From NCBI GenBank assembly GCA_030147525.1, contig JASBVF010000020.1, forward strand, positions 124,001 to 188,000: 64,000 nucleotides of DNA, written 5' to 3'. Below the pieces are notes generated by a model. The model saw only the letters and a program-made list of their open reading frames with translations, was not told the DNA's origin and did no database searches. Source of the DNA: Bacteroidota bacterium (GTDB lineage: Bacteria; Bacteroidota; Bacteroidia; Chitinophagales; Saprospiraceae). Shown piece after piece: positions 26,680 to 34,393 of the stretch; within the stretch, counting starts at the first letter, position 1; each line of letters opens with the position of its first letter. A program made the position numbers and the translations under genes.

Positions 26680-27085
26680 GAAAAAAAAATTCAAAAACTG
26701 GTAACGCTTTTCTTTTCTGTCTGATAAATGGTCAAACACACTAAAAAATACCAACAGTTGCAAATCGCAGGCAGCTTAAGTTTCAAACTTCAAACGCCTG
26801 AAATTTTCAACCCTGTCCTGAAGGACGTCATTCCTGGCAGGAGTCATTTTCAAAACCGCTTATTCAACCCTTGGCAACCAAATGTAGGATTAACCCGCAG
26901 GAAACCAAACTTACACCACCCTGCACATTCCACCTGAAGAGTTACCCAATTTTTTTATCCAAATTTTTTAACAAAGGGAAGCATCCCTTCCCAATTTTTC
27001 AATGCCGCCGGGGTAAAGGCGGGTGGGCATGCCATGCAGATCGTGCACTCCAACCTTTGTTAAGGCGCCAAAAAACCTTTTTTTT
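26680..27085. other. Divergent intergenic region
   Basis: About 400 bases between the GT4 gene and the secreted protease gene, transcribed apart. No gene is supported. It must contain both promoters; a GGGAAG/CTTCCC inverted repeat lies at about 26978-26994. No clear TAnnTTTG box was found. Confidence 0.5.
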
Positions 27086-30000
27086 ATGAAACGTTTAAAT
27101 TTCACTTACCAAACCCGATTGTTTTTTCTGGCAATCCTCTTTTCCACGGCCTTCGCTGCCAACGCTCAGCAACGGGAGTCTCTTCAACCCCAAAAATCCA
27201 TTCAGGCTCCACTCCCAACCAACATCGTTTCGCCGTTTACGGTGAGCAGTGAGAAAAGTGAATTTAACCCGGTTGTCAAAGAAGCGACCTACCTGAAACT
27301 GGACGTGGCCAACCTGAAAGCTGCCATGAAAAAATCACCCAGGGAAATGGTTTTCCAGATCCCGCAAAAGAACGGAGACAAACTCGAACTTTTGCTGGAA
27401 AGACAGGAAATTCTATCCCACGATTTTGAAGTTACTGATCAAAAAGGTAACGTAACTCCTTTTGACCCCGGCACTTTTTACACCGGGCAAGTCCTCGAAC
27501 GGTACGCCAAGCAAACCTCCATCGCTTCGCTCAGCATCGCCGGTGACGAGATCATGGCCATGATGAACATCGGCGGTAAAAATTACGTGCTTGGAGCCGT
27601 TCGTAACAACGAAGGTAAAAAAACCACCGATTACGTTTTTTACAATGATGAAAACCTTCAGATTCCCAACACTTACGAGTGCGGCACTGAAACCAGCCTT
27701 CATCAACTCGACAACCCCATGACTGCTGGCCAGGCCAAAAGTGGCACTGCCAAAAATATCGTGCGGGTGCAGTTCGAGGCGGATTATCAGATGTACCAGG
27801 ATTTCGGCAACAGCATTTCAAACACAGCCAACTACGTAACCGGCCTTTTCAACATGGTCGCCACGATTTACCATCAGGAAGGTATCGTTACGCAGATTTC
27901 AAAAATCGTAGTCTGGAATTCGGCGGACCCCTACGGCATCAGTTCCTCCGTTGGCTCCGGCGCAGTGTTGAACAAATTCCGGGACCGGAAAAACATCACC
28001 GGCATCACCGGCGACCTCGCTCACCTGCTATCCACCAAACCGGTTGGACACGGTGGTATCGCCTGGGTGGATGTGCTGTGTTTCCCCACCATTGGTTACC
28101 GGACAGCTTACAGCAACATTTCAACTACTTACAACAATTTCCCGCTGTACTCCTGGACCATCGACGTGGTGACGCATGAAATGGGCCACAACCTTGGCTC
28201 GCCGCACACCCACGATTGTTCCTGGGGCACTGCCGGAAACCAGGCGCTCGACAATTGTGCAGCACCTTCCGGCGGTTGTGCAGCCGGTCCGGCACCAACC
28301 AACGGCGGCACCATCATGAGCTATTGCCACCTGACTTCTGCTGGTAAAAACTTCAACCTCGGCTTTGGCACACAGCCCGGTAATTTGATCAGAAACAAAG
28401 TGGCCGCTGCCACCTGTCTGCCGAAGGCATTCCTCAACTGTACGAGCGCACAACCAATTTACTGCGGCGTACCTGTAAACGGAACGACTGTCGGCGGCAC
28501 CAACAACGTGAATACTTACGGCTGCAACAGCTGGCTGCAAAGCGGCCCGGAGAAGGTTTTCTTTCTGCAAACCACCGAGCCGGGAACCATCACCGCCAGC
28601 CTCTCCAATCTCTCCGCTGACCTGGACGTCATTATTCTTGATGCCTGCAGCGAGAGCAACTGCCTTGCCGAAGGCAACAACACCGCCACTGTCGCCAATG
28701 CAAGCCCCGGACAGTATTTTATCGTTGTGGATGGCTACCAGGGCGCAGCGGGCAGTTTCACACTCACGGTCAATTGTAGCGGCGTGTGCTACACGACAGG
28801 TTTGACCAATTACGAATTTATTCAGGCTGTGAATATCGGCACGATCAGCAACAATTCCGGGAACAATTACGGCTACGCAGATTTTACCAGCCTGAGCACT
28901 CCGCTCCACCGTGGCGGCTCGGCTGACGTGGCGCTGACGCCTGGTTTTATCAGCAGCAGTTGGGGCGAGTACTGGAGAATCTGGATCGACCTGAACCATG
29001 ACGACGACTTCAACGACAACGGCGAGTTGGTTTTTGAAACCCCAACCTCTTCCAGTACAACCGTGAACAGCGTGATGAATATTCCTGCCTGGGCACAGCT
29101 GGGCCCAACGAGAATGCGTGTAGCCATGCGTTTTGGATCAAAACCTACAGCCTGCGGCACCTTCTCCGGCGAAGTGGAGGACTACACCGTTGATATTCAG
29201 GAATTCTGCCCGTCCATTGGCAATTCGAAGTACGAATTCATACGCAAAGTTGAAATCGGTACACTGGCAAATGCCTCCGGCAATAACGGCGGCTACGGTG
29301 ACTACACTGCCCTGGGTCCACTCGACCTGATCGAAGGGGATACCATTCCTGTCAAACTGACGCCGGGTTTCAGCGGTGCAGGTTACAACGAACGGTGGGT
29401 AATCTGGATTGACCTGAATCAGAACTTCCATTTTGAGGTGACGGAACTGGTCTTCAGCGGCGGCCCGTCCGACCTGCCAGTGAGCGGTAACTTCATCGTA
29501 CCCTCCTCAGGAATTCCCGGACAGACCCGCATGCGGGTGACGATGTTCTACGGTTCGGGCCCCGGCAGTTGCAGCTATGCTTTTTGGGGTGAAACGGAGG
29601 ACTACACCGTCAACATCGCACCGTTCTGCCCGTCAGCAGGTAATTCGACTTACGAGTTCATCAAAACCGTCGGGCTTGGCGACCTTCTGAACGATTCCGG
29701 CAATGACGGAGGCTACGCCGACTTCACCGACCTGACTGCCGTCCTCGACAAAAGCGAACCGGTGGCAGTAGCCCTCGTACCTGGTTTTGCGGAAGCGAAA
29801 TACAACGAAGTATGGAGAATCTGGATTGATTTCAACAAGAACAAAATATTTGAAACCGAAGAGCAGGTGTTCCAGGCCGGCCCCAGCAGCGAGATGGTAT
29901 TCGGCGCCTTCAACCTGCCAGAAAGCATTGCCGAAGGCGAATATGGTTGCCGGGTATCCATGCGCTACGGGGTTGCGCCCGAACCTTGCGGCAACTTTGC

Positions 30001-30352
30001 CTGGGGCGAGGTGGAAGATTACACCGTAAAAGTTATTGGTGGCGCAAACATGGGAGGCTTGACGACCGGACGCAGCGACAACGGCACGCCATCCGTGGCA
30101 TCGACTACCGGAGCGAACGAACTCAGCCTGTTCCCCAACCCAGTCAGGGACGTCCTGAACATCACCTGGGGCGGCGTACAGCCGGTTGCAGGGCAGGTTG
30201 TGGGATTGACAGGACAAACAGTTTTTTCTTTTGATGAAACCAGCGTTCCGTCACAGATTGACCTGAACAGCCTGCCTTCCGGCCTCTACCTTTTACACGT
30301 GATCACTACTGACCAGCAAGCCATAACAAAACGGTTTGTCAAAGCGGAGTAA
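27086..30352 (+). CDS. Secreted reprolysin-like metalloprotease with GEVED domains and T9SS signal
   Basis: A 1088-residue exported zinc protease. A signal peptide (1-28, ending 'AFAANAQQ') precedes a pro-region and a reprolysin-like catalytic domain with 'HEMGHNLGSPH' (364-374), the extended HExxHxxGxxH zinc site. A PPC-like beta domain follows ('GTITASLSNLSADLDVIILD'), then three GEVED domains, each ending in 'GEVEDYTV' or 'GETEDYTV' with a 'WIDLNHDDDF'-type calcium-like loop. The C terminus 'LSLFPNPVRDVLNI...GLYLLHV' is a type A T9SS sorting domain, directing export and surface attachment. It probably degrades extracellular protein. The ATG at 27086 starts the signal peptide. Confidence 0.95.
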   Translation: MKRLNFTYQTRLFFLAILFSTAFAANAQQRESLQPQKSIQAPLPTNIVSPFTVSSEKSEFNPVVKEATYLKLDVANLKAAMKKSPREMVFQIPQKNGDKLELLLERQEILSHDFEVTDQKGNVTPFDPGTFYTGQVLERYAKQTSIASLSIAGDEIMAMMNIGGKNYVLGAVRNNEGKKTTDYVFYNDENLQIPNTYECGTETSLHQLDNPMTAGQAKSGTAKNIVRVQFEADYQMYQDFGNSISNTANYVTGLFNMVATIYHQEGIVTQISKIVVWNSADPYGISSSVGSGAVLNKFRDRKNITGITGDLAHLLSTKPVGHGGIAWVDVLCFPTIGYRTAYSNISTTYNNFPLYSWTIDVVTHEMGHNLGSPHTHDCSWGTAGNQALDNCAAPSGGCAAGPAPTNGGTIMSYCHLTSAGKNFNLGFGTQPGNLIRNKVAAATCLPKAFLNCTSAQPIYCGVPVNGTTVGGTNNVNTYGCNSWLQSGPEKVFFLQTTEPGTITASLSNLSADLDVIILDACSESNCLAEGNNTATVANASPGQYFIVVDGYQGAAGSFTLTVNCSGVCYTTGLTNYEFIQAVNIGTISNNSGNNYGYADFTSLSTPLHRGGSADVALTPGFISSSWGEYWRIWIDLNHDDDFNDNGELVFETPTSSSTTVNSVMNIPAWAQLGPTRMRVAMRFGSKPTACGTFSGEVEDYTVDIQEFCPSIGNSKYEFIRKVEIGTLANASGNNGGYGDYTALGPLDLIEGDTIPVKLTPGFSGAGYNERWVIWIDLNQNFHFEVTELVFSGGPSDLPVSGNFIVPSSGIPGQTRMRVTMFYGSGPGSCSYAFWGETEDYTVNIAPFCPSAGNSTYEFIKTVGLGDLLNDSGNDGGYADFTDLTAVLDKSEPVAVALVPGFAEAKYNEVWRIWIDFNKNKIFETEEQVFQAGPSSEMVFGAFNLPESIAEGEYGCRVSMRYGVAPEPCGNFAWGEVEDYTVKVIGGANMGGLTTGRSDNGTPSVASTTGANELSLFPNPVRDVLNITWGGVQPVAGQVVGLTGQTVFSFDETSVPSQIDLNSLPSGLYLLHVITTDQQAITKRFVKAE

Positions 30353-30380
30353 CTCGGGGGTATACCGCATTTGAAACCGG

Positions 30381-30404
30381 CCTGCCCTTCGGGGCAGGTT
30401 TTTC
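30381..30404 (+). terminator. Intrinsic terminator of the protease gene
   Basis: CCTGCCC-TTCG-GGGCAGG followed by TTTTTC: a perfect 7-bp stem with a TTCG loop, 29 bases past the stop. Confidence 0.88.
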
Positions 30405-30613
30405 AAAAGGAAAAATTTGGTTGAATAGATATTGTTTTCATTTGGACTAGTTGGCAGCTGCATTTCTTTGAGGGAAGTGCGGCTGTTTTTAATTTTGAGC
30501 TGGAATGCTTTCTGAAAATCAATCAGTAATTTTAGACCAGTGCAATGAGGGCAGTCAGAAAAGTTGGTTACATTTTATGTGGTATTCTCTGCCTGAAGCT
30601 GGCAATTGTGACA

Positions 30614-30826
30614 TTAGCCCTCTCCAATATATTCAAAACGCACTACGTCTTTCCCGTCCACTGCTTTTTTTGAAAGAAAGTTATCAAGCGGCCGTACCCA
30701 CATTTTCCCCTCTCCGTACTGTGGAATGTAAACGACCATTTCTTCCTGCGTTTCAGAATGAAAGGCGGTGCCGATGACCTTGTACAAATTGCCTTTGAAA
30801 TGTCGGTAAAGTCCGGGCTTTAGCAT
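30614..30826 (-). CDS. DUF1653 family small protein
   Basis: A 70-residue protein matching DUF1653: 'MLKPGLYRHFKGNLYKVIGTA', 'HSETQEEMVVYIPQYGEGKMWVRPLDNFLS' and a short acidic end. The family is widespread, cytoplasmic and of unknown function. The ATG at 30826 gives the family start; the longer frame to 30985 adds residues of unrelated composition. It lies downstream of the tryptophanase gene in the same direction. Confidence 0.85.
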   Translation of the reverse strand: MLKPGLYRHFKGNLYKVIGTAFHSETQEEMVVYIPQYGEGKMWVRPLDNFLSKKAVDGKDVVRFEYIGEG

Positions 30827-31004
30827 GTTCTGTGTTGTTAATTTTTGGAGCGAAGATGGGTTATTTTTTGAAAACAGCAGGACAGGAAAGGCCAAGGTTT
30901 TAACAAAAAAGAACTGGGGAAAACGGGCATTACCTAGCATGGAAATAAAAAATGCAGACTTGCTTTTCGTCAAACAAGCCTGCATTCACAGTAATGAGAC
31001 GCTG

Positions 31005-32435
31005 TCAGGCAAAAACACCACCCTTTTCAAGTCCGGCCACCTGGGGAGAATCCTTTCCTCCCAGCGGTTCGAACCTGGCGGTGAAATGCCGCAGGAAAGG
31101 CGGCTCATAAGTGATGCGGAAGCCTTTGGCAAGGTGCCTTTCCTTTTTCAGTTCCCGGAAAGTTTCAATCACGTAATCGATGTGGCTTTGCGTGTACACC
31201 CGGCGGGGAATAGCCAGCCGGACCAGTTCCATCTCCGCAGGAATGAGTTGCCCCTGCTCGTCGTATTTTCCGAACATCACCGAGCCGATTTCGCAACTGC
31301 GAATGCCGGCCTTGAGGTAAAGTTCACAAACCAGGGATTGCCCCGGAAATTCGTGCGGCGGAATGTGCGGGTAAAACGACCGGGCGTCCACATACACCGC
31401 ATGCCCGCCAATGGGCTTGATGACCGGAATGCCCATGGCGTCGAGGTGATTGCCAAGGTAGGCCGTGCTTTTAATCCGGTAATCGAGGTAATCTTCGTCA
31501 AATACCTCCTCCAGACCCTGCGCAATAGCTTCCATGTCTCTGCCAGAAAGCCCGCCGTAAGTCGAGTACCCTTCCGTAATGATGAGCACCGTGCGGCAAC
31601 TGATGGCCAGGTCGAGGTCTTTCAGCGCCAGGAAGCCTCCCATGTTGACGAGTGCGTCTTTTTTGGCGCTCATGATGCAGCCATCGGCAAGGCCGAACAT
31701 CTCCTGCGCAATTTGACGGTAAGTTTTGTCTTCGTAACCTGCTTCGTGGTCCCGGATGTACCAGCTGTTCTCAGCGATGCGGCAGGCATCGAGGATGAAC
31801 AGGATGCTGTGTTTTTTACAAATTTCAGCAACTGCCCGGGCATTGGCCATACTCACAGGCTGGCCGCCGCCGCTGTTGTTTGTCACCGTAAGAATTACTG
31901 CTGCAACGTTTTTAGGCCCATAGTTTTCAATGGTACGAAGCAGGGCTTTGGTGTCAAGGTTACCTTTGAAAGGATGAATCACTTCCGGGTGTTTCCCTTC
32001 CTCGATAGGAAGGTCAATGGCTTTGGCCCCGGTGAATTCAATATTAGCACGGGTCGTATCAAAGTGGGTATTGCTGATGAACACCTTCCCCGCACCCCCG
32101 ATGCGGGAATACAGCAAGTGCTCAGCCGCCCGCCCCTGGTGAGTTGGCAAAATGTAAGTGTAGCCGGTAAGGTCTTTGATGGTATTTTCCATTCTCTGCC
32201 AGCTGGAAGCGCCGGCGTAGCTTTCATCGCCCCGCATGATGCCGGCCCATTGTTCGGAACTCATAGCCGAGGTACCGCTGTCGGTCAGCAGATCAATGAT
32301 GACTTCGTTGGAATGGAGCAGGAAAGGGTTGTAATTGGCGTTTTTTAAAAAAACTTGTCGTTCCTCTTCTGTGGTAAGTTTGATTTGTTCGACCACTTTG
32401 ATGCGGAAGGGCTCAATTGTGACTTTATGATGCAT
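31005..32435 (-). CDS. tnaA: Tryptophanase / tyrosine phenol-lyase family enzyme
   Basis: A 476-residue PLP-dependent beta-eliminating lyase. It contains 'PTHQGRAAEHLLYS', 'NSGGGQPVSMANARAV', 'ILDACRIAENSWYIRDHE', and 'CIMSAKKDALVNMGGF' with the PLP-binding lysine in the Lys258-Lys259 pair, then 'YGGLSGRDMEAIAQGLEE'. Tryptophanase splits tryptophan into indole, pyruvate and ammonia; tyrosine phenol-lyase is the close sister and cannot be wholly excluded. The ATG at 32435 matches the family N terminus ('KVTIEPFRIKVVEQI'). No tryptophan-rich leader peptide was found upstream, so TnaC-type control is not evident. Indole is a signalling molecule in many bacteria. Confidence 0.92.
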   Translation of the reverse strand: MHHKVTIEPFRIKVVEQIKLTTEEERQVFLKNANYNPFLLHSNEVIIDLLTDSGTSAMSSEQWAGIMRGDESYAGASSWQRMENTIKDLTGYTYILPTHQGRAAEHLLYSRIGGAGKVFISNTHFDTTRANIEFTGAKAIDLPIEEGKHPEVIHPFKGNLDTKALLRTIENYGPKNVAAVILTVTNNSGGGQPVSMANARAVAEICKKHSILFILDACRIAENSWYIRDHEAGYEDKTYRQIAQEMFGLADGCIMSAKKDALVNMGGFLALKDLDLAISCRTVLIITEGYSTYGGLSGRDMEAIAQGLEEVFDEDYLDYRIKSTAYLGNHLDAMGIPVIKPIGGHAVYVDARSFYPHIPPHEFPGQSLVCELYLKAGIRSCEIGSVMFGKYDEQGQLIPAEMELVRLAIPRRVYTQSHIDYVIETFRELKKERHLAKGFRITYEPPFLRHFTARFEPLGGKDSPQVAGLEKGGVFA

Positions 32436-32580
32436 AATGTCAGCTTTAATTTGGTTAGTAAAATCAGCCCCCTTACAAAGCAAAACTTTGACACGGGGCT
32501 GTTAACAATGTTTATACTCAAAAAATTACGCTTGTCTACATTTTCGAGTCGGCACGCCGCTGTGTTTTACGCTCTTCCGC

Positions 32581-33648
32581 TTACTTTCTGCGCTGCGCAA
32601 ATGGCGGACGAACCACCCACTCGGCTGCAGCCTGTTTTCTGAAAATAACCCACCAGTAAAAAAAGGCTGCAACGATAATTTGCAACACCCACACCGTCCA
32701 GTGCGGCACGGATGCCCTTAAGTCAAACAGCATCCCGTCGCCGGGAAACAGACCGTAACCAATCAGCGCAGGCAAACGGTACCAGTAATAACATGCTACT
32801 GCCGAAGCAGCAAAAAGGCTGTTCAGCAGGCTGTGGTACTGTTTTGCCAAAGCATAATAGCGCACAGCCAGATAAACCCCCAGCGAAACAGCAAGGCCCT
32901 GCCACGGATAGGCAAAGGAAATTGCGATTTCACTCCACCCCACGCTACTCCCATAATCAGGAACATGGAACCACCCCCAGATAAATCCAGGCAGTCCGCC
33001 GGTCAGCAGGCAGGTGGAAATCCGGTGCGACTTCCGCATGTTCGCCTTGGCGGGGCTCATGGCCGGAGTGGAGTCGGGGCAGGGGATCACGCAACTGGCG
33101 CATTGCGTGCAATGGGCGTTGGGTGTGGTAAAGAGCACATTTTCGCCGTACATTTTTTCGACCGGATGAACCGGACACAAACCCGAACACCACCCACTTT
33201 TCCAATCAAACAAACAACCCGCAACGAAAGCAGCCAAAGCAGTGGCAGCCAGTAATGCCGCTGTAGCAGGTCCGTTGGTATCAAAGATCAAATGCCGCAG
33301 AGGCACTATCAAAAACAAGAGACAAACGCCAGCCAGATGCAATCTCCCCTGCCATTTCAGGTTCAGTCTCCGGCGTTTTGAAATGCCGAGATGGCGTGGC
33401 AACAACGATACGGAGCCCAGCGGGCACACGTTTCTCCAAACTCCGGTTGCCAGCACAAACAAGGCCGGCGCAACGGGTATCAACACATTCCAGAAGGCAT
33501 GTATTCCTGTTTCAGGGAAGAAAATCAGCGCAGCGAAAATACCCGCACCGATAATAAAAACCACAACCTGAACTACTCGCCACAGGCGTAGCCACGTACC
33601 GGTCAACGCCTTACCCGTCTCATGTTCAATGTGAAAAGTTCTATTCAT
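32581..33648 (-). CDS. Polytopic membrane ferredoxin-like protein
   Basis: A 355-residue membrane protein with about eight helices and a cytoplasmic iron-sulfur region. Cysteine motifs are 'WRNVCPLG', 'WCSGLCPVHPVEK' and a ferredoxin-type 'CTQCASCVIPCP' (CxxCxxCxxxCP), enough for one [4Fe-4S] cluster plus extra ligands. The pattern of early 'CPLG' and later 'CPV' is like NapH/NosR/CcoG-type electron-transfer membrane proteins, but no known member fits exactly. It might pass electrons across the membrane to a reductase encoded elsewhere. The ATG at 33648 starts a sensible cytoplasmic N terminus; 38 more codons to 33762 look spurious. Confidence 0.75.
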   Translation of the reverse strand: MNRTFHIEHETGKALTGTWLRLWRVVQVVVFIIGAGIFAALIFFPETGIHAFWNVLIPVAPALFVLATGVWRNVCPLGSVSLLPRHLGISKRRRLNLKWQGRLHLAGVCLLFLIVPLRHLIFDTNGPATAALLAATALAAFVAGCLFDWKSGWCSGLCPVHPVEKMYGENVLFTTPNAHCTQCASCVIPCPDSTPAMSPAKANMRKSHRISTCLLTGGLPGFIWGWFHVPDYGSSVGWSEIAISFAYPWQGLAVSLGVYLAVRYYALAKQYHSLLNSLFAASAVACYYWYRLPALIGYGLFPGDGMLFDLRASVPHWTVWVLQIIVAAFFYWWVIFRKQAAAEWVVRPPFAQRRK

Positions 33649-34003
33649 GGGAGATCTTTTGATGAAAAACTGGTGAGCCTTCGAATATCGATTACTATCA
33701 AACAACAGGCCACGCATTTTCATCATCGTTCTCAAATGTTCAAACACGGAGTTCCCGTCCAACTGTTTTTTAAGTCACTCATCACCGGCTGTTGCTTCTG
33801 TGCGATGTGTCCAGCCCATTAAAACAGAGCATTTTTAAAATACAGTTATCCTGAAATTCGCACAAACTTAGGAAAGGGCATTTACCGGAAAGTTGATGGA
33901 TGTTAGCATTCTGGGGTGAGAAAAATCACCGGCAGACAGGTTAGATTATTTCATTATTTCAAATTTACCTGCCAGCTGGTACTAAAGCTTGACAGGATGG
34001 TCT

Positions 34004-34041
34004 TACCTTTGCATTGTAATTTTTACAATAAGAAATTACAA
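34004..34041 (+). promoter_or_regulatory. Promoter with overlapping inverted-repeat operator
   Basis: TACCTTTG (34004-34011) matches the Bacteroidota -7 box. Just after it, in the expected transcription-start zone, TTGTAATTT (34014-34022) is repeated inverted as AAATTACAA (34033-34041), and TTGTAA/TTACAA (34014-34028) is a second nested palindrome. This is the layout of a repressible promoter, but no short gene follows; the next frame starts at 34394. Confidence 0.6.
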
Positions 34042-34108
34042 ACATTTTTAAAGCACTCACCAACAGCGTAACCAGCCAAACTTTTCTCCAAATCTTATCT
34101 ATCTGAAC

Positions 34109-34133
34109 TTTGCACGATGCGGCATGGTGCAAA
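34109..34133. promoter_or_regulatory. 25-bp near-palindrome
   Basis: TTTGCAC, ATGC, GCAT and GTGCAAA form a symmetrical 25-base palindrome broken only at three symmetrical G positions. It is operator-like and lies about 260 bases before the HYR-protein gene. Confidence 0.5.
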
Positions 34134-34393
34134 TGAATTTTCTGCCAGGTAACCACTTGCAAAAAATTTACCAGCATCTGATTTTCTGTTTTCAGAAAAA
34201 CGCCACACGTAAAAAAGTACAGCCAACGGGCGGCTTAGAGCCCGCCTGAAATTAATTAGCCAACCAAACTTTTTTCAAAGGTTTTCACACAGCTGACGTG
34301 AAGGTGGTCTGCCTTTTCGGCCTTTCCCGGAAGTGGTGGTCCAATCCTGCAGTCAGCTATATCGGATCTTTACTTTAACCAAAAACGAGTCCC

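Larger units (their letters stand above)
33649..34393. other. 745-bp intergenic region with operator-like palindromes
   Basis: No supported gene. The 70-codon minus-strand frame at 33965-34177 overlaps a promoter and palindromes and has no family-like character. The region holds a -7 box at 34004 and inverted repeats at 34014-34041 and 34109-34133. A hairpin CGGGC/GCCCG occurs near 34228-34246. Confidence 0.6.

Noticed and set aside
28121-28999. 292-codon minus-strand open frame inside the secreted protease gene
   Set aside because: The opposite strand encodes the protease with clear domains; the frame is an effect of codon bias.
31055-31080. tRNA-like GGTTCGAACC
   Set aside because: It lies inside the tryptophanase coding sequence and no acceptor or anticodon stem surrounds it.
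30825-32348. 507-codon plus-strand frame opposite the tryptophanase gene
   Set aside because: It mirrors the tryptophanase gene, whose motifs are complete; composition (F-, H- and V-rich) is that of an antisense frame.
32436-32580. TnaC-type leader peptide before tryptophanase
   Set aside because: No short frame with a critical tryptophan codon could be found in the leader.
33965-34177. 70-codon minus-strand frame
   Set aside because: It covers the promoter and operator-like palindromes and shows no protein-like pattern.
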